Source: Candidatus Sumerlaeota bacterium | GTDB taxonomy: Bacteria > Sumerlaeota > Sumerlaeia > MVZB01 > JAJFLK01 | Direction: 5' to 3' | DNA: 17,540 nt | Assembly: GCA_021772735.1 (NCBI GenBank) | Contig: JAJFLK010000068.1 | Span: 1 to 17,540 of the forward strand | Shown here: in pieces, positions 13,550 to 17,540 of the stretch | Position numbering within the stretch: position 1 is the first letter of the stretch | How the letters are laid out: each line of letters opens with the position of its first letter | Program-made: the position numbers and the translations under genes | The notes under the pieces: model-generated | Seen by the model: only the letters and a program-made list of their open reading frames with translations | What the model was told of the DNA's origin: nothing | The model's database searches: none

Positions 13550-14740
13550 ATGACACGAGGCATTCGAGATAAAGTCGCCATCATCGGCATGGGCTGCACG
13601 AAGTTCTCCGAGTGGTGGGATAAGAGCGCATCGGACCTGCTGGTTGAGGCCGCGTTCGAAACTTACGAATCGGCCGGGATCGATCCGAGCCAGATCGATG
13701 CCTGCTGGCTCGGGACGCTCGGCTCGGGCGAATCCGGGCTGATGCTCTCCGAGCCGCTCAAACTGGATTACGTTCCTGTCACGCGGGTCGAGAACTTTTG
13801 CGCCTCGGGCAGCGAGGCCTTCCGCCAGGCGTGCTACGCCGTCGCTTCGGGCGCAAGCGATATGGCCATGGCCGTCGGCGTGGAGAAGTTGAAGGACAAT
13901 GGATATAGCGGCCTTGTCGGGCGCGGCGGCGATACGGACGGCACCGAGCCGGCGATCAGCGCGCCCGCGTCGTTCGCGTTGCTGGCTCCGGCGTATTTCC
14001 ACAAATACGGCGTGGACCCGGAGAAGGGCAAAGAAATCCTCTCGCGCATCGCCATGAAGAACCACGCCAACGGCGTGATGAATCCGCGCGCGCAGTATCG
14101 GCGCGCGGTGACGATGGAAAGCTGCCAGACCTCGCCGATGGTCGCCGCGCCGCTGGGGATCATGGATTGCTCGGGCGTCTCGGATGGCGCCGCCGCCGCG
14201 ATCGTCGTCCGGGCCGAAGACGCGCATAAATACACCGACAACCCGCTTTATGTGAAAGGCCTCGCCGTCGCTGCGGGTCCAGGCGAGGGGCAGTTCGATC
14301 CGGAATACGATTTTACGACCGTGCGCGAGAACGTCCGCGCGGCCGAGCTTGCATACGCCGAAGCCGGCATCACCGATCCGCGCGCGCAGATCTCGATGGC
14401 TGAGGTGCATGATTGCTTCACGCCGACCGAATTGGTGATCTATGAAGACCTCGGCTTTTCCGAACGCGGCAAGGGTTGGAAAGATGTCCTGGACGGGACG
14501 TTCGAGCTTCAGGGCGCGCTGCCGGTCAATCCCGATGGAGGGCTGAAATCTTTCGGCCATCCGATCGGGGCGTCGGGATTGCGCATGATCTTCGAATGCT
14601 GGACGCAATTCCGCCGCGAGGCGGGCGAGCGTCAGATCAAGAAATTGAAAAAACCAATGCTCGGCCTGACACACAACCTCGGCGGGCGTCCGTGGAAGTG
14701 CGTCGCGTTCGTTGGCATTTATGGGACGGAACTGGGTTAA
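13550..14740 (+). CDS. SCP-x-type thiolase (acetyl-CoA acetyltransferase family)
   Basis: A 396-residue thiolase-superfamily enzyme of the SCP2/SCP-x type, cleaving or forming beta-ketoacyl-CoA. The nucleophile is C84 in VENFCASGSEAFRQA, H287 lies in AEVHDCFTPTE, H337 in GGLKSFGHPIGASGLRM, and the THNLGG block near the C-terminus is typical of this subfamily. All expected catalytic positions are present, unlike its upstream neighbour. Members with a DUF35 partner include the archaeal acetoacetyl-CoA thiolase and enzymes of aromatic or steroid side-chain breakdown. The substrate here is open. AAGGAA lies nine bases before the ATG. The gene ends the two-gene unit, and a good intrinsic terminator follows within 35 bases. 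Confidence 0.93.
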   Translation: MTRGIRDKVAIIGMGCTKFSEWWDKSASDLLVEAAFETYESAGIDPSQIDACWLGTLGSGESGLMLSEPLKLDYVPVTRVENFCASGSEAFRQACYAVASGASDMAMAVGVEKLKDNGYSGLVGRGGDTDGTEPAISAPASFALLAPAYFHKYGVDPEKGKEILSRIAMKNHANGVMNPRAQYRRAVTMESCQTSPMVAAPLGIMDCSGVSDGAAAAIVVRAEDAHKYTDNPLYVKGLAVAAGPGEGQFDPEYDFTTVRENVRAAELAYAEAGITDPRAQISMAEVHDCFTPTELVIYEDLGFSERGKGWKDVLDGTFELQGALPVNPDGGLKSFGHPIGASGLRMIFECWTQFRREAGERQIKKLKKPMLGLTHNLGGRPWKCVAFVGIYGTELG

Positions 14741-14748
14741 AGCTCGAG

Positions 14749-14773
14749 TTCGGAGCGGCCTCTGAAATTTTTT
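14749..14773 (+). terminator. Rho-independent terminator after the thiolase gene
   Basis: TTCGGAG (14749-14755) pairs with CTCTGAA (14760-14766) over a CGGC loop, with one G-U pair, followed by ATTTTTT (14767-14773). It starts nine bases after the thiolase stop and lies before the convergent permease stop at 14783. The stem is short, but the T6 run and location make it the best terminator in the window. Confidence 0.6.
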
Positions 14774-14782
14774 CCATGAATA

Positions 14783-15772
14783 CTACCTGCCCGGCGTGCC
14801 GCGAGCCGATGCTAGGCGCACGCGCGGATCGATCAGCGCGTATGTCAGATCAACGAGAAAGTTGATCGTTAGGAACACTGCGCCAGTCAGGATCAGGTAG
14901 GCGATGATGACGGGTTGATCCTGTTCGGTGATCGAGCGCATCAGCAGCCGTCCGAGGCCCGGCCAGGCGAAGATGGTCTCGGTGATGACCGAGAACGCGA
15001 GCAACTGGCCGAACTCGACGCCGGTGACGGTGACGATCAGGATCAACGAATTGCGCAGCGCGTGTTTACCGACGACCTGCGACTCGGGAACGCCGCGGGC
15101 CCGCACGACGCGGATGAACGGCCGGTGTAGAGTTTCCATGATCTCAGAGCGCACGAGGCGGATCAGCATCGCGAGGTGATGCAGCGCGAGCGTCACGGCG
15201 GGCAGGATCATATGACGCCATCCGTCCAGAGTGAGCAGGCTGAATTGCATGCCGAATAGCTCGCGCGTTTCGCCTCGATCCGAGGTCGGGAGCCAATCCA
15301 GGTTCACGGCGAAAAGCATGATGAAAAGCAGCCCCAGCCAGAACGTCGGCATTGAAATTCCGAGGATCGAGCCACTGAGAATGGCACGCGAAATGAACGC
15401 ATCGGGACGCGCTCCGCACAGGATGCCGAGCGGGATGCCGATGATGACGGCCAGCAAGAGCGAAGCGGCGGCGAGTTCGAACGTCGCCGGGGCGCGCTCG
15501 CCGATCAGCTCGATGACGGAAACACCATCGTAAAACGACTTGCCGAAATCACCCCGGACAACCCGGCCGATGAAGCGCGCGTATTGAACCGGCAGCGGGA
15601 GGTCGAGGCCGAGATCGTGACGGAGGTTCTCGCGCGCCTGCGCCGAGGCCGTGCGCGGCAGCAGGAGCGCGACGGGATCGCCGATGGCATACATCGCGCC
15701 GAAGACGAGCAAGGAAATCACGAACAGGCTGACAAGGGATTGGACGAGACGTTTGCCGACAAAACGGAACAT
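14783..15772 (-). CDS. DppB/OppB-type ABC transporter permease, solitary
   Basis: An inner-membrane permease of 329 residues from the peptide/nickel/oligosaccharide ABC importer group. It starts with the characteristic MFRFVGKRLVQSLVSLFVIS, has the periplasmic YARFIGRVVRGDFGKSFYDG block (64-83), six hydrophobic segments, and the EAA-type coupling loop FIRVVRARGVPESQVVGKHA at about 219-238. The C-terminal ending LVDLTYALIDPRVRL is typical. Such permeases work as DppB-DppC heterodimers with a binding protein and two ATPases. None of these is in the window: downstream is the convergent thiolase, upstream a CofE-like gene 98 bases away. The partners may be elsewhere in the genome. AAGG lies six bases before the ATG. 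Confidence 0.92.
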   Translation of the reverse strand: MFRFVGKRLVQSLVSLFVISLLVFGAMYAIGDPVALLLPRTASAQARENLRHDLGLDLPLPVQYARFIGRVVRGDFGKSFYDGVSVIELIGERAPATFELAAASLLLAVIIGIPLGILCGARPDAFISRAILSGSILGISMPTFWLGLLFIMLFAVNLDWLPTSDRGETRELFGMQFSLLTLDGWRHMILPAVTLALHHLAMLIRLVRSEIMETLHRPFIRVVRARGVPESQVVGKHALRNSLILIVTVTGVEFGQLLAFSVITETIFAWPGLGRLLMRSITEQDQPVIIAYLILTGAVFLTINFLVDLTYALIDPRVRLASARGTPGR

Positions 15773-15836
15773 GGAGGGCCTTACGAGTCGGTTCTGGATT
15801 GCCTCAGGTTACGGGCGCGGGGTGGAGACACTCGGA

Positions 15837-15858
15837 CCTAAGGCCCCCCTTAGGGGGG
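15837..15858. repeat. Overlapping alternative hairpins after the CofE-like gene
   Basis: CCTAAGG (15837-15843) and CCTTAGG (15848-15854) form a perfect 7-bp stem around CCCC. The same bases can instead form CCCCCC (15844-15849) with GGGGGG (15853-15858) over TTA. Next to these lies GGGAG-6nt-CTCCC (15865-15880), reaching into the stop of the CofE-like gene. There is no T-run, so a terminator role is uncertain. Confidence 0.45.
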
Positions 15859-15870
15859 AGGCTTGGGAGG

Positions 15871-16545
15871 TTAGGCTCCCCTAATAATGCCGAAGGGCGT
15901 TTGCTCGTCTTTTTGTCCGAGCGGATTATCGTCGAGGATCGCCTCGATCTGTTTGCGATCTTCGATGCCTGAAGCGCCGAGAACCCAGCCGCCGGCGATG
16001 TCGTTGACGTCGACGATGGCTGTAGGCGTTCCGGTCGCTTCGTGGATGCGGCGCGCGACGGCCTCGGGATCGAGCGGCCCAAGGATGACGCAATCCGATT
16101 GAAGCGGAGACGTCCCGGCGGCGTCAATCGTCGCGGCCTGGACGCCCGCAATGCGATAGAAATCCCCGCGCCGGCCGATCAGTTTCCCCGCCGCCCCGGC
16201 CGCGGATGCCAGGAGGATTCGTGCCGCTCCGCATTCATTGATCGCGCACTGCATGGTCTCGGGCGAGCGAAGCCCGATGCCGTATGGCACCTTGCGCACG
16301 AATCGCCAGAGCAGCCGCGCCAGAAGGCCGATCTTGATTTCCCCGACCGGCAGGGCCCGGCCTTGCGTCACGGCAACGACTTTCTCGGAGATGAAATAGA
16401 TATCGCCGGGGCGCCGCTGCTCGGCCGAATACTTTTCGACCACGGCGAGTATGTCGTCCTCTGCGCCGATGACATGCGTGCGAACCGGGATGCGCAGCCA
16501 CGTCATGCCGCCGACTTCGATCGTGGGTGATTTTGCTTTGGCCAT
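15871..16545 (-). CDS. CofE-like (coenzyme F420-0:L-glutamate ligase family) protein
   Basis: A 224-residue protein with the F420-0:gamma-glutamyl ligase fold. CofE adds L-glutamate to F420-0 using GTP. Visible family blocks are RPGDIYFISEKVVAVTQGR (45-63, the SEK...QGR motif), PYGIGLRSPETMQCAI (87-102), a central segment ending ASAAGAAGKLIGRRGDFYRI, PLDPEAVARRI, TAIVDVNDIAGGWVLGASG (175-193) and the C-terminal PFGIIRG. No other F420 genes (fbiA/cofD, cofC, cofGH) are in the window, and stand-alone relatives of this family occur in organisms without F420, so the substrate is uncertain. I prefer the ATG at 16545; a GTG at 16560 is in frame. Neither has a clear ribosome site. It follows the argF gene by 62 bases on the same strand. 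Confidence 0.7.
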   Translation of the reverse strand: MAKAKSPTIEVGGMTWLRIPVRTHVIGAEDDILAVVEKYSAEQRRPGDIYFISEKVVAVTQGRALPVGEIKIGLLARLLWRFVRKVPYGIGLRSPETMQCAINECGAARILLASAAGAAGKLIGRRGDFYRIAGVQAATIDAAGTSPLQSDCVILGPLDPEAVARRIHEATGTPTAIVDVNDIAGGWVLGASGIEDRKQIEAILDDNPLGQKDEQTPFGIIRGA

Positions 16546-16607
16546 GAGCGGGGAAGCCACGGGCGAGGGGAGCAGGCACAGGGGCAGACGCCCGCAGCGA
16601 CGGTATC

Positions 16608-17540
16608 CTAGGCGACGCCGAGGACAAAGGCGATGATGCCTTTTTGCGCGTGCAGGCGATTCTCGGCTTGATCGAAGGCGATGGAGTTCGGCCCGTCGAG
16701 GACGTCATCCGTGATTTCCTCGCCGCGATGCGCGGGGAGATCGTGCATGGCGAGCGCGCCATCGGGCGCGGAGCGCATCAGCTCGGCGTTGACCTGATAC
16801 GTGGCGAAGAGCTTGGCGCGCTTGGCGGTTTCTTCCTCCTGGCCCATGCTCGCCCAGACGTCCGTATAGACGGCGTCGGCCGAGGCGACCGCCTCGTGCG
16901 GATCATGGCTGAAGGCATACGCCGCGCCGGTGCTTTCCCGATCGCCGGCCGAAGCGTCCAGCACGCTCTGCGCGGGCCCGTATCCTTCGGGCGAAGAGAT
17001 CGTCACGTTCACGCCGAGCTTCGCGCCGACCGCGATCAGCGAGTGGCAGATGTTGTTGCCGTCGCCGATGTAAGTCAGATTGCGTCCGCGCAGATTGTCC
17101 ACGCCGCCGAGCTTCTCGGCCAACGTCAGGTAATCCGCCATGGCCTGGCACGGATGCTCTTCGTCGGAGAGGGCGTTGATGAGCGGGATCGACATGTTGT
17201 CGGCCAGTTCGTCGATCGTCTTCTGGGTGAAGGTCCGCGCCATGACGATATCGAACCAGCGCTCCAGGTTGTGCGCGACATCGGAGACGCTCTCGCGCTT
17301 GCCCATGCTTATCTCCGAAGGGGCGAAATACACTGAATGGCCACCGAGCTGGAACATGCCGATATCGAATGTGGCGCGGGTTCGCAGCGAGGGCTTCTCG
17401 AAAAGAAGGGCCATGGACATGCCCGAGCACAGCGGGGTCGGCTCGCCGCGTTTCAGTTTCGCCTTGAGGTCGGCCGAGATCGCCATGATCCGGGCGACTT
17501 CCTCGATCGAGAAGTCGCCGGCCCGCCGAAAGTCTTTCTT
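16608..17540 (-). CDS. argF: Ornithine carbamoyltransferase, lacking its first few codons
   Basis: A cytoplasmic enzyme of arginine synthesis that joins carbamoyl phosphate and ornithine to give citrulline. The frame is open to the window edge, starting KKDFRRAGDFSIEEVARIMA, so only a few N-terminal residues are missing. The carbamoyl-phosphate loop FEKPSLRTRATFDIGMFQLG, the DEEHPCQAMADYLT block, YIGDGNNICHSLI, the ornithine-side VYTDVWASMGQE and the C-terminal DQAENRLHAQKGII are all present. One departure is notable: the usual HCLPAHRG motif reads HDLPAHRG, with a GAT codon at 16742-16740 replacing the active-site Cys. The rest of the protein is well conserved, so it is probably functional, but other transcarbamoylases with altered substrates should be kept in mind. 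The CofE-like gene is 62 bases downstream. Confidence 0.92.
   Translation of the reverse strand, partial: KKDFRRAGDFSIEEVARIMAISADLKAKLKRGEPTPLCSGMSMALLFEKPSLRTRATFDIGMFQLGGHSVYFAPSEISMGKRESVSDVAHNLERWFDIVMARTFTQKTIDELADNMSIPLINALSDEEHPCQAMADYLTLAEKLGGVDNLRGRNLTYIGDGNNICHSLIAVGAKLGVNVTISSPEGYGPAQSVLDASAGDRESTGAAYAFSHDPHEAVASADAVYTDVWASMGQEEETAKRAKLFATYQVNAELMRSAPDGALAMHDLPAHRGEEITDDVLDGPNSIAFDQAENRLHAQKGIIAFVLGVA

Noticed and set aside
13517..14674. Long open frame (about 385 codons) antisense to the thiolase gene
   Set aside because: A by-product of GC-rich codon use opposite a well-supported gene; the translation is Arg/His/Ala-rich with no recognisable motif.

Overview
The window is a chromosomal segment of a high-GC (by eye), Gram-negative-type bacterium. 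It has a lipoprotein, exported periplasmic proteins and an HD-GYP response regulator, with ordinary dense bacterial gene packing. I see no rRNA, tRNA, CRISPR array, transposase or phage gene. The gene content (P450, an HMG-CoA-synthase-like/DUF35 fusion, an SCP-x-type thiolase, a CofE-like ligase) would fit an environmental lineage such as a deltaproteobacterial or candidate-phylum metagenome bin. The sequence alone does not let me name the phylum.

Layout. Positions 1-1649 (minus strand) hold the 5' part of ybeY, preceded by a TPR lipoprotein. A 436-base gene-free stretch separates these from a plus-strand response regulator with an HD-GYP output domain (2086-3195). On the minus strand follow a solitary HicB-like antitoxin and a TIGR03032-family predicted propeller protein (3212-4605). 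Positions 4890-6543 (plus) carry a phosphatidylglycerophosphatase A and a CaCA-type cation exchanger in tandem. Positions 6675-9276 hold two convergent SGNH-fold proteins, one exported and AlgX-like, the other membrane-anchored.

Positions 9562-14740 are the most interesting part. A minus-strand pair (cytochrome P450, then a cyanamide-hydratase-like HD protein) diverges from a plus-strand pair. The plus-strand pair is a thiolase-fold/HMG-CoA-synthase-like protein fused to a DUF35 Zn-ribbon/OB domain, followed by an SCP-x-type thiolase. The HMGS-like protein appears to have lost its catalytic Cys and His, while the thiolase keeps its catalytic set. This suggests a catalytic thiolase working with a DUF35-bearing scaffold or CoA-binding partner, possibly on a product made by the P450. 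The rest (14783-17540, minus) is an ornithine carbamoyltransferase with an unusual HDLP motif, a CofE-like ligase and a lone DppB-type permease.

Control signals. A convincing intrinsic terminator follows the thiolase gene (14749-14773) and a plausible bidirectional one lies between the two SGNH genes. The 9301-9443 intergenic stretch carries a cluster of hairpins and an operator-like inverted repeat upstream of the second SGNH gene.
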